Source: CAWDZK01 sp963726615
GTDB taxonomy: Bacteria > Actinomycetota > Actinomycetes > JACCUZ01
Reading direction: 5' to 3'
Assembly: GCA_963726615.1 (NCBI GenBank)
Contig: CAVSCX010000006.1
Span: 62,001 to 126,000, forward strand
Length of the DNA: 64,000 bases
Both the position numbers and the translations under genes were made by a program. The notes under the pieces were generated by a model that was not told the DNA's origin, made no database searches, and was given only the letters and a program-made list of their open reading frames with translations. This document shows, piece by piece, positions 16,014-24,500 of the stretch; within the stretch, counting starts at the first letter, position 1; the number at the start of each line of letters is the position of its first letter.

Positions 16014-16985
16014 ATGCTCGCCGCCGCCGCCGTACGCACCGATGCGAACGACCCGCTCAGCTGTCTCGAGGTGGGGGAGCGCCCCGACCCGCGGCCGCCT
16101 GAGGGCTGGGCCACGGTGCGGCTGCGCGCGGCCGCGCTCAACCGCCACGACCTGTGGAGCCTGCAGGGGGTCGGCCTGCCCGACGACCGGCTGCCGATGG
16201 TTCTCGGCTGCGACGGCGCCGGCGTCGACGAGGACGGTAACGAGGTCGTCGTGCATGCCGTCGTCGGCGACGCCGACTTCCGCGGCGACGAGACGCTGGA
16301 CCCGCGGCGCACGCTGCTCTCCGAGAAGTACGACGGCACGCTGGCCGACGTCGTCGTCGTGCCGCGTCGCAACCTGGTCCCGAAGCCGGCCGGCCTCAGC
16401 TTCGAGGAGGCCGCTTGCCTGCCGACCGCGTGGCTCACGGCGTACCGGATGCTGTTCACCCAGGGCGGGCTTCGACCGGGCCAGACGGTGCTGGTGCAGG
16501 GCGCCGGTGGCGGTGTCGCGACGGCGCTGGTGGCGATCGGCCGCGCGGCCGGCCTGCGGATGTGGGTCACCAGCCGCGACAAGGCGAAGGGCGAGCGGGC
16601 CGTGGAGCTCGGAGCCGAGCAGGCCTTCGGGCCCGGCGAGCGGCTCCCGGAGCGGGTCGACGCCGTGATGGAGACGGTCGGCGAGCCCACCTGGGAGCAC
16701 AGCCTGAAGTCGCTGGCGCCCGGCGGTGTGGTGGTGGTGTCCGGCGCGACCGGGGGGCATCGCGCGGTGACCGACCTGCGCCGTGTCTTCTTCCTCCAGC
16801 AGCGGATCGTCGGCTCGACGATGGGCACCCGCGACGAGCTCGTCCGGCTGATCCGTCTCCTGGCCGAGACGGGTGTCCGGCCGGTCGTCGACTCGACGGT
16901 TCCGCTCGAGCAGGCAGCAGCTGCCTTCGGTCGGCTGGCCGGCGGCGACGTGTTCGGGAAGATCGTCCTGACCCGGCCTGCATGA
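16014..16985 (+). CDS. Zinc-binding-dehydrogenase-family oxidoreductase
   Basis: A 323-residue medium-chain dehydrogenase/reductase. The N-terminal GroES-like domain has LRAAALNRHDLW and VLGCDGAG, and the Rossmann domain has GQTVLVQGAGGGVATALVAIGRAAG; FGKIVL ends the protein as in quinone-oxidoreductase relatives. The catalytic-zinc Cys/His pairs of alcohol dehydrogenases are not obvious, so a NADPH-dependent quinone or enoyl reductase type is more likely. Its stop overlaps the start of the phosphotransferase gene (ATGA), so the two are coupled. ATG 16014 is 7 nt after a TAGGGT -10 and probably leaderless. Confidence 0.82.
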   Translation: MLAAAAVRTDANDPLSCLEVGERPDPRPPEGWATVRLRAAALNRHDLWSLQGVGLPDDRLPMVLGCDGAGVDEDGNEVVVHAVVGDADFRGDETLDPRRTLLSEKYDGTLADVVVVPRRNLVPKPAGLSFEEAACLPTAWLTAYRMLFTQGGLRPGQTVLVQGAGGGVATALVAIGRAAGLRMWVTSRDKAKGERAVELGAEQAFGPGERLPERVDAVMETVGEPTWEHSLKSLAPGGVVVVSGATGGHRAVTDLRRVFFLQQRIVGSTMGTRDELVRLIRLLAETGVRPVVDSTVPLEQAAAAFGRLAGGDVFGKIVLTRPA

Positions 16986-18064
16986 GGGCGGACACGTCGG
17001 CGGGGGAGCGGGACGACGACGTCGCGCTGCCCCGCTGGCGCGACCCGGCCTGGCGGGCCGAGGTCGACGCCTGGGTGGGCCACCAGCTCGCGCGCCTCGG
17101 TCTCCGGCGGACCGGTGCAGGCACGCAGGACCGCTCCTACCCGTGGTCGACGGTGATCGAGGTCCAGACCTCGGACGGCTCGGTGTGGTTCAAGGCGAAC
17201 GCTCTCGGCATGCACCAGGAGGCGGCGCTGTACGAGGTGTTGACGCGCCGGGCGCCTGAGCACGTCCTGCAACCCCTCGCGCTCGACGTGGAGCGCGGCT
17301 GGCTGCTGCTCCCCGACGGCGGCCTGACGCTCCGGGCGAGCGAGGGTGCGCGCACCGACCTCGCGGTCTGGGAGCGGATGCTCGTCGAGTACGCCGACCT
17401 GCAGCGCAGCATGGAGCCGCATGTGGGCGAGCTCCTCGCGGCCGGCCTCGTCGACGCGACGCCGGCAGCCCTGCCCGCGATGCGCGACGCGCTGCTCGCC
17501 GACCCTCGGCTGCTGCTGCTCGACACCGACAAGGGACTGAGCTCGGCCGAACGCGACGAGCTTGTCGCCTACGCGCCGGCGTACGCCGCGCAGTGCCGCG
17601 ACCTGGCCGCGTTCGGCATCCCGGTCACGCTGCAGCACGACGACCTGCACGACCACAACGTGTTCGCGCCCGCGTCGCCGGGCGGCAGCCTGCGGGTCTT
17701 CGACTGGGGCGACGCCGTGGTCGGGCAGCCGTTCGGGACGTTGCTCATCAGCCTGAGGTTCGTCGCGATGCTGGCGAACCTCGCCCCCGGAGCCGACGAG
17801 CTGCTCCGGCTCCGCGATGCGTACCTCGAGGCCTGGACCGGCGACTACGACCGCGCGGACCTTGTCGATGCGGCGCGGCTCGCGGTGCGGGTCGACGCCG
17901 TGGCGCGCGCGGACTGCTTCCGCCGCGCCGTGCTCGAGTGGGACCGCGGCTACCGGACGATCTTCGACGAGGGGGTGCCGAGCTGGCTGCGCGAGCAGCG
18001 CGGGCCGACCCCGCTCGACCCCGACCCGGCCCATGTGTGGCCCGAGCCCCGGCCGGTCACGTGA
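16982..18064 (+). CDS. APH-like phosphotransferase
   Basis: A 360-residue protein-kinase-like phosphotransferase of the aminoglycoside phosphotransferase/choline kinase family. The Brenner-type catalytic loop is LQHDDLHDHNVF near residues 218-229, followed by the metal-binding RVFDWGDAVVGQPFG. The N-terminal lobe has TVIEVQTSDGSVWFKAN with the presumed ATP Lys and MHQEAALYEVL with the Glu. The acceptor is unknown; these are often annotated as phosphotransferases without antibiotic resistance. Translation is coupled to the oxidoreductase by a 4-nt overlap, and the 3' end overlaps the convergent gene by 8 nt. Confidence 0.82.
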   Translation: MRADTSAGERDDDVALPRWRDPAWRAEVDAWVGHQLARLGLRRTGAGTQDRSYPWSTVIEVQTSDGSVWFKANALGMHQEAALYEVLTRRAPEHVLQPLALDVERGWLLLPDGGLTLRASEGARTDLAVWERMLVEYADLQRSMEPHVGELLAAGLVDATPAALPAMRDALLADPRLLLLDTDKGLSSAERDELVAYAPAYAAQCRDLAAFGIPVTLQHDDLHDHNVFAPASPGGSLRVFDWGDAVVGQPFGTLLISLRFVAMLANLAPGADELLRLRDAYLEAWTGDYDRADLVDAARLAVRVDAVARADCFRRAVLEWDRGYRTIFDEGVPSWLREQRGPTPLDPDPAHVWPEPRPVT

Positions 18065-19511
18065 CCCTGACCTTGATGCGCGTGGTCGCGTAGCCCGCCT
18101 TGCGGACGACCGCCGGGAACCTGCCTGACTTGAGCTTCGCGGAGACCTTCACGGCGGCGCGGCCGTGGCCGTTCGTCCTCACGGTCGAGCCGCGGAAGCT
18201 GACCTTTGCGCGGGCAACCGGCGATCCTGCGTCGCTGACCCGGATGCGCACCGTGCCGCGGTCCAGCTTCCTCGGCTTGGCCACCACCTGCAGGCCGGGC
18301 AGCACCTGGAGGGAGTACAGCGACGGCTCGGCGGCTCCACCGACCTGAGCGCTGGAGACGATGTCGAGCGGCCCCCGCGCCGCGTCGGTGGTCGTGGCCC
18401 GCAGCTGTGACGTGGGCCCACCTGGCTGGGGGACCGTCCGGACGGCCCCCCACCGGCTCACGGCGGGGTTGCTCCGCGTCGCGTGCAGCACTCGGTCGCC
18501 CAGGGTGTGCCAGGACAACCAGAGCCGGCCCCCGCCCGACGCGGACAGCGTGACGAGGTCCGCCGACCCACCTGCGGGCACGTCGAGCCAGCTGCCGCTG
18601 CCGGCCTGCCAGAGCCGGATCGTCGAGCTGGTCGGGTATCCGGGCAGGTACGCCACCCAGATGCCGCCGCCGGCCCGGGCGGCGAGCGCCACGGGTTGTC
18701 CCGGTCCGGTGCTGTTGACCGAGCCCGTGACCGAGCCAGGTGCCGTGAGCGCCGGGCCCGCCGATCGTGGCCACACCCGCTGCACCCTGGTGCCGACCTG
18801 GCTCGCCTCGCCGTTCGGCGAGTGCCAGGCTGCCCAGACCTCGCCGGTGGCGGTGTCGCGTGCGAGCGCCGCGTAGTAGCTCCCGCCCGCGGCGGCGGTG
18901 AAGTCGCCGGTGTCGGCCGGCGACCCGGTCCGGAACCCGCGGTGCAGCACGAGGGCCGGCGTGAAGCCGCTGAAGGCCACGAACGGTTCGCCACCGGCAT
19001 CGATCGCGTCGATGTTGCCGGAGTTCCCCGCGGCGGCGCTCTCGGTGAGTGACCCGGGCGCGAGCGCCCAGCTCGACCCGTCACTGCTCCTGGCAGAGAC
19101 CATCGGCCCGACGTACGGGTCTCCCGGGGCGAAGCTGCGGATGCCCGCGAACGCGGCGACCTGGTCGGTGCCGCTGACGAAGAGCTTGGGGTCCTCGACG
19201 ACGGCGAGCCAGCCTTCGACGACGGTCGCCACCGGGCCGACCGGCCGGGCCCGCGAGTCGAGCGGGCGTACCCGCACCGAGCTGGTCGAACCGTCGCTCT
19301 GGGACCAGATCACCTGCAGCCGGTCGCCCACCCGCAAGGTGTCCGGCTGGGTGATCGCCGGCACCGGGCCAGTCACCGTCGACCAGGGCGCCACCGAGGT
19401 CGCGGTCGCCGCGCGACTCGTTGCCCCGTGGGTCCCGGCGGAGGCGACGCCGCTCATGGCCAGCCCGACAGCAGCCCCGGTCCCGATCATCACTGCCGAC
19501 GTCCGCCGCAC
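18057..19511 (-). CDS. Secreted beta-propeller-like protein with C-terminal Ig-like domain
   Basis: A 484-residue exported protein of unknown function. The signal peptide is clear: MRRTSAVMIGTGAAVGLAMSGVASA. The body has repeated short blocks of the type found in sialidase or kelch-like propellers (PEFVAFSGFTP-like, GEVWAAWHSPNG, GGIWVAYLPGYP, GRLWLSWHTLG), each with an aromatic-rich strand. The last 90 residues (PRKLDRGTVRIRVSDAGSPVARAKVSFRGSTVRTNGHGRAAV) look like an Ig-like or carboxypeptidase-regulatory beta sandwich. GTG 19511 follows GGGGAGG. It is convergent with the phosphotransferase gene and I see no catalytic motif. Confidence 0.72.
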   Translation of the reverse strand: MRRTSAVMIGTGAAVGLAMSGVASAGTHGATSRAATATSVAPWSTVTGPVPAITQPDTLRVGDRLQVIWSQSDGSTSSVRVRPLDSRARPVGPVATVVEGWLAVVEDPKLFVSGTDQVAAFAGIRSFAPGDPYVGPMVSARSSDGSSWALAPGSLTESAAAGNSGNIDAIDAGGEPFVAFSGFTPALVLHRGFRTGSPADTGDFTAAAGGSYYAALARDTATGEVWAAWHSPNGEASQVGTRVQRVWPRSAGPALTAPGSVTGSVNSTGPGQPVALAARAGGGIWVAYLPGYPTSSTIRLWQAGSGSWLDVPAGGSADLVTLSASGGGRLWLSWHTLGDRVLHATRSNPAVSRWGAVRTVPQPGGPTSQLRATTTDAARGPLDIVSSAQVGGAAEPSLYSLQVLPGLQVVAKPRKLDRGTVRIRVSDAGSPVARAKVSFRGSTVRTNGHGRAAVKVSAKLKSGRFPAVVRKAGYATTRIKVRVT

Positions 19512-19715
19512 GGGGACCTCCCCTGGCCGTCCCCGTGTGTCGCGACGGTAGCCGGGAGCAGGGCTGCCGTGAAGGCCCAGCCACCGGCTGTGTCCGTGGG
19601 ACTTCCGAGGGTGTGGGACATCCGTGCGATGTCGCGACAAGCGCCTCGTCCCTGAGTCGTGGGTCGTCCGGTCCCCGGTGCCCGCCGTGCTCCGCGGGGT
19701 GATCCGCGGAGGGGG

Positions 19716-20315
19716 CTAGCGCTCGAACAGCCGCCGGCCCTCGTCGAGGGTGCGCTGCAGCAGCTCGCGCAGCGCCGCGACATCGGCCTTGGTGTGCACG
19801 CCGTGCCTGGTGACGGTGCGCAGCTCGGAGCGGAACCAGTCGATGGTGCGCTCCAGGTCGGCCCCGAACGGGTCGGTGCTCGGCTTGCCGGCCTGCCGCT
19901 CCTCGCGGGCCATGGCGCGACCCTGCCGTCGGACGTCCTTCGCTGCGGCCTTGAGCTCGGAACGCAGGTCCCGCACCGACCCCTTCACCTCGCTGCGGAT
20001 CTCGGTCGCGAGGTCGCGCACGGAGCCGGCGATCTCCTGCTCGAGGTCCTCCAGGTCACCCTGCCGCTCCTGCAGCTCGGCCCGACCGGCGTCGGTGATC
20101 CGGTAGACCTTCCGGCCCTCCTCGACGTGGTGGGTCACCAGCCCCTCGGACTCCAGCCGGGCCAGCCGCGGGTAGACGGTCCCCGCGCTGGGGGAGTAGA
20201 GGCCCATGAACCGGTCCTCGAGCTCGCGGATCACGTCGTAGCCGTGGCGCGGGCTCTCGTCCAGCAGCTTGAGCAGGTACAGCCGCAGCCGGCCGTGCCC
20301 GAAGACCGGGCTCAT
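19716..20315 (-). CDS. PadR-family transcriptional regulator
   Basis: A 199-residue regulator. The N-terminal winged helix is typical PadR: LRLYLLKLLDESPRHGYDVIRELEDRF, then YSPSAGTVYPRLARLESEGLVTHH and a wing with GRKVYRITDAGRAEL. It continues with a long helical region (residues 85-145, many EIRSEVKGSVRDLRSELKAA heptads) that would dimerise. It lies 49 nt after the DUF4097 gene and belongs to the same operon. The operon promoter carries the inverted repeat GATGTATCG-N12-CGATACATC, which is the likely binding site of this protein. Confidence 0.88.
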   Translation of the reverse strand: MSPVFGHGRLRLYLLKLLDESPRHGYDVIRELEDRFMGLYSPSAGTVYPRLARLESEGLVTHHVEEGRKVYRITDAGRAELQERQGDLEDLEQEIAGSVRDLATEIRSEVKGSVRDLRSELKAAAKDVRRQGRAMAREERQAGKPSTDPFGADLERTIDWFRSELRTVTRHGVHTKADVAALRELLQRTLDEGRRLFER

Positions 20316-20364
20316 CCCCGGCCCCGGAGGCCGTGTCTGGCCGGCGCCCGGACGCCGAGAGCGT

Positions 20365-21180
20365 TCATGCCGGCTCCGTCGGCCGGCGGAGCAGGGTGAC
20401 GTCGCCGGAGACCGTCTTCGCGCTGAGCCGTCCGTCGCCGCTCCCTACGGCGCCGGACATGGTGGCCTTGCCGGGCTTGCGGTCGTGCCGGACGCCGTCG
20501 AAGGCGCTGTCCAGCGAGCCGCTCATCGTCTTCACGTCGACGCTCAGCCCGACGCTCTCGGGCATCCGCAGGGTGAGGTCTCCCGAGACGCTGGACACGT
20601 CGATGCGTCCGCCGGCCAGCAGGTCGAGGTCGAGGGTCAGGTCGCCGGACACCGTCTCGGCCTTCACGTGGTCGCTGCGTCCGTCGACCACGGTGAGCTC
20701 GCCGGAGACCGTGGTGAACTTCAGGGTGCCGGCGAGCTGCCGGGTCTCCAGGTCACCGGACACGGTCTGCGCGGTGATGTCGGACCGGACCCCGTCGAGG
20801 ATCACGTCGCCCGACACCGACTTCACGGCCGTACGCGCCGCCTCGATGCCCGAGACGACGGCGTCGGCGGAGACCACGCCGAGCTCGACCGGGCAGGTGT
20901 GCGGGACCGAGACGGAGACCGTCGCCTCGGCCCGCCGGTTGCCGACCCAGTCGAACAGCCCGCCCCAGGTGAGCCGCTCGTGCCGGATCGTGAGGGTGCC
21001 GTCCTCCAGGGTCACGGTGAGCGGACCGTCGAGGTCGCTGACCTCGACCTGGGCGGCGCCGGACTCGGCGTCCTCGGTGCGCCCGACCACGTCGATGCTG
21101 CCGGACACCATCCGGACCTCCAGGCGCCGGACGCCCTCGAGGTCGAGGGACTGGGGCTGCTCTATCCGCCACTGCGGCAT
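20365..21180 (-). CDS. DUF4097-family beta-helix-like protein
   Basis: A 271-residue protein built from short beta repeats of the DUF4097 kind, for example VRMVSGSIDVVGR, VSADAVVSGIE, VKSVSGDVILDGV, TVSGDLETRQLAG, TVSGELTVVDG and ETVSGDLTLDLD: the recurring V-S-G-D/E-L turn would stack as a parallel helix. There is no signal peptide or catalytic motif. Start ATG 21180 (MPQWRIEQPQ) has GGAGAG upstream. It is the first gene of an operon with the PadR regulator; DUF4097 proteins often pair with PadR-type regulators. Its role is unknown. Confidence 0.82.
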   Translation of the reverse strand: MPQWRIEQPQSLDLEGVRRLEVRMVSGSIDVVGRTEDAESGAAQVEVSDLDGPLTVTLEDGTLTIRHERLTWGGLFDWVGNRRAEATVSVSVPHTCPVELGVVSADAVVSGIEAARTAVKSVSGDVILDGVRSDITAQTVSGDLETRQLAGTLKFTTVSGELTVVDGRSDHVKAETVSGDLTLDLDLLAGGRIDVSSVSGDLTLRMPESVGLSVDVKTMSGSLDSAFDGVRHDRKPGKATMSGAVGSGDGRLSAKTVSGDVTLLRRPTEPA

Positions 21181-21198
21181 GATGTGCTCTCCATTCAC

Positions 21199-21246
21199 GA
21201 TGTATCGCGTCTACAAACACGATACATCGTGAGTGGTCGCTGTCAA
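21199..21246 (-). promoter_or_regulatory. PadR-type operator and promoter, copy B
   Basis: GATGTATCG (21199-21207) and CGATACATC (21220-21228) with a 12-nt spacer overlap the -10 TATCGT (21224-21219), which is 16 bp from TTGACA (21246-21241) on the minus strand. This drives the DUF4097-PadR operon and suggests autoregulation. Confidence 0.75.
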
Positions 21247-21267
21247 CCCGCCGTCCGCCTCGACCCG

Positions 21268-21342
21268 GTGATCCACAGCGGATCCGTCGATGATCCACAG
21301 CGGATCGGTAGGGACTTTTCCAGCGGATCCACTGTGGATCAC
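21268..21342. repeat. TGATCCACAG repeat cluster and hairpin
   Basis: GTGATCCACAGCGGATCC (21268-21285), TGATCCACAGCGGATC (21291-21306) and the inverted GGATCCACTGTGGATCAC (21325-21342) share a core. The first and third copies can pair over 18 bp with one mismatch. The cluster lies after kgd-DUF6104 and before the PadR-regulated promoter, so a terminator is the simplest reading. Confidence 0.6.
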
Positions 21343-21378
21343 CGAAACCCCGGGGTGGGGGATTCTGCGCGACGGGCG

Positions 21379-21558
21379 TCAGTCGTCCTCGGTGTCGTCG
21401 AGGCGCGCCAGCCACGTGGCCAGCCGCTCGACCGGCACCTCGAAGTCCGGGTTGTCGTCGACGAACTGCTGGAACCGGGCGGCCAGCCAGGCCAGCGACA
21501 CGCTCTCCTCGCCCCGCCGGGCCTCGAGCTCCTCGATCCCGCGGTCGGTGAAGTACAC
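21379..21558 (-). CDS. DUF6104-family small protein
   Basis: A 59-residue acidic protein starting at GTG 21558 (YFTDRGIEELEARRGEE). It then has VSLAWLAARFQQFVDDNPDFEVPVERLATWLARLDD. This pattern is that of DUF6104, a small actinobacterial protein usually encoded directly after kgd, as here (7 nt after the kgd stop). The function is unknown; the constant position suggests a link to the 2-oxoglutarate enzyme. Confidence 0.8.
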   Translation of the reverse strand: MYFTDRGIEELEARRGEESVSLAWLAARFQQFVDDNPDFEVPVERLATWLARLDDTEDD

Positions 21559-21565
21559 GCCGGGC

Positions 21566-24500
21566 CTAGAGGGTGAAGGCCTGCTCGACCAGCCCGCGCT
21601 GCTCGAGGTCGTGGACCCGGTGCGACCCGGCCGCGGGAGACGCCGACGGCGGCCGGGCCACGCAGGACAGGCCGCGGCCGCCCAGGGCGGCCGGCAGGTT
21701 GAGCGCCATGAACGGCCAGCTGCCCATGTTGGCCGGCTCCTCCTGCACCCAGACGAGCTGTGCGTCGGGGTACGGCGACACGGCCTCGGCGATCTCGGGA
21801 CCCGCCAGTGGCGCGAGCCGCTCGACCCGGACGATCGCGACCTGCTCCCCGCCCGAGCCCGCCCGCTTGGCCCGCTCGGCGAGCAGGTCGTAGTAGACCT
21901 TGCCCGCGCACAGGAGGACCCGCCGCACGCCGCCGGGATCGATGCCCCCCTCGGTCTCGGGGATGACCGGCCGGAACGTGCCCGAGGTGAAGTCCTCCAC
22001 CGCGGACGCGGCGGCCTTCAGCCGCAGCATCGACTTCGGGGTGAAGACGATCAGCGGGCGGCGCGGCTCGTGGTAGGCGTGCCAGCGCAGCAGGTGGAAG
22101 TAGGACGCCGGGGTCGAGGGGTACGCCACGGTCATGTTGTCCTCGGCGCACATCGTGAGGAAGCGCTCGATCCGCCCCGACGAGTGGTCCGGGCCCTGGC
22201 CCTCGTAGCCGTGCGGCAGCAGGAGGACCACCGACGAGCGCTGGTTCCACTTCTGCTCGGACGCCGCGATGAACTCGTCGATGATCGTCTGGGCGCCGTT
22301 GAGGAAGTCGCCGAACTGCGCCTCCCACAGCACCAGCGCGTCCGGCCGGGCGACGGAGTAGCCGTACTCGAAGCCCATGGCGGCGAACTCCGACAGCAGC
22401 GAGTCGTAGATCCAGAAGCGGGCCTGCCCCTCGTCCAGGTGCGCCAGTGGCACCCACTCGCGGCCGGTGACCTTGTCGGTGAGCACGGCATGCCGCTGCA
22501 CGAAGGTGCCGCGCCGGGAGTCCTGGCCCGCCAGCCTGATCGGCTTGCCCTCGAGCAGCAGCGAGCCGAAGGCGAACAGCTCGCCCATGGCCCAGTCGAT
22601 CGCACCCTCGGAGGCCATCGCCGCGCGCTTCTGCAGCAGGGGCATCAGCTTGGGGTGAACGGTGAAGCCGTCGGGCAGCGCCACGAACGCGTCGGCGATC
22701 CGCTTGATCACCTCGAGCTCGACGGCCGTCTGGCGCGTGCCCGCGGCGACAGTCGCGGACTGCTCGGCCGGCGGCTCGATGCCCTCGCCCGTTCCCTCGT
22801 CCTGCGACGACGAGACGGCGTCGCGGGTCTCGGTGAACACGCGCTCGAGCTGGCCCTGGTAGTCGCGCAGCGCCTGCTCCGCCTCCTCGACGGAGATGTC
22901 TCCACGACCGATGAGGGACTCGGTGTAGATCTTGCGGACCGACCGCTTCCCCTCGATCAGGTTGTACATCAACGGCTGCGTCATCGACGGGTCGTCACCC
23001 TCGTTGTGGCCGCGGCGGCGGTAGCAGACCATGTCGATGACGACGTCCTTCTTGAACTCCTGGCGGTACTCGAAGGCCAGCTTGGCGACCCGGACGCACG
23101 CCTCCGGGTCGTCGCCGTTGACGTGGAAGATGGGTGCTTGGATCATCCGGGCGACATCGGTGCAGTAGAACGACGACCGTGACGCGGCCGGCGACGTGGT
23201 GAAGCCGACTTGGTTGTTGACGATCACGTGGATCGTGCCGCCGGTGCGGTAGCCGCGCAGCTGGGAGAGGTTCAGGGTCTCGGCGACCACGCCCTGGCCC
23301 GCGAAAGCGGCATCGCCGTGCAGCAGCACCGGGAGGACCGTGAAGCCCTGCTCGCCCTTGTTGATCCGGTCCTGCTTCGCCCGGGTGATGCCCTCGAGCA
23401 CCGGGTTGACCGCCTCGAGGTGCGACGGGTTCGCAGCCAGGTAGACCTTGCACTCGCTGCCGTCCGGTGCCTTGAACGATCCCTCGGTGCCGAGGTGGTA
23501 CTTCACGTCGCCCGAGCCCTGCACCGACCGCGGGTCCTGGTTGCCCTCGAACTCGCGGAAGATCTGGCCGTAGGACTTGCCGGCCAGGTTGGTCAGCACG
23601 TTGAGGCGGCCGCGGTGCGGCATGCCGATGGTGACCTCGTCGAGGCCGCTCTCGGCCGCCGAGGTCATGACCTCGTCGAGCAGCGGGATGACCGCCTCGC
23701 CGCCCTCGAGCGAGAACCGCTTCTGCCCGACGTACTTGGTCTGCAGGAAGGTCTCGAACGCCTCGGCGGCGTTGAGCCGGCGCAGGATGGTCAGCTGGTC
23801 CTCGCGCGAGGGCTTGGCGTAGCCGACCTCGACCCGCTCCTGGATCCAGTGGCGTTCCTCCGGGTCCTGGATGTGCATGTACTCGATGCCGATGCGGCGG
23901 CAGTACGACTCCCGCAGAACGCCCAGGATCTTGCGTAGCGACGCCATCGTCTTGCCGCCGAAGCCACCGGTGGCGAACTCGCGGTCGAGGTCCCAGAGGG
24001 TCAAGCCGTGCGTGACGACGTCGAGGTCGGGGTGGCTGCGCTGGCGGAACTCGAGCGGATCGGTGTCAGCCATCAGGTGGCCGCGCACCCGGTAGGCGTG
24101 GATGAGCTCCTGCACTCGGGCCTGCTTGGCGACATCGTCCTCGTGCGAGGCGGAGATGTCGCTCACCCAGCGGATCGGCTCGTACGGGATCCGCAGCGAG
24201 CGGAACACCTCGTCGTAGAAGCCCTGCTCACCCAGCAGCAGGCCGTGCACGCGCCTGAGGAAGTCGCCGGACTGGGCGCCCTGGATGATGCGGTGGTCGT
24301 ACGTGGAGGTCAGCGTCATGGTCTTGCTGACCGCCAGCCGGGCCAGGGTCTCCGGCGCCGCGCCCTGGTACTCGGCGGGGTACTCCATCGCGCCGACACC
24401 GATGATGGTGCCCTGGCCCGCCATCAGGCGGGGCACCGAGTGGACGGTGCCGATGGTGCCGGGGTTCGTGAGGGTGATCGTCGTGCCGGCGAAGTCGTCG

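Noticed and set aside
21268..21342. TGATCCACA copies as DnaA boxes of an origin
   Set aside because: No dnaA, dnaN, gyrase or AT-rich unwinding region nearby and only near matches; treated as a repeat/hairpin instead.
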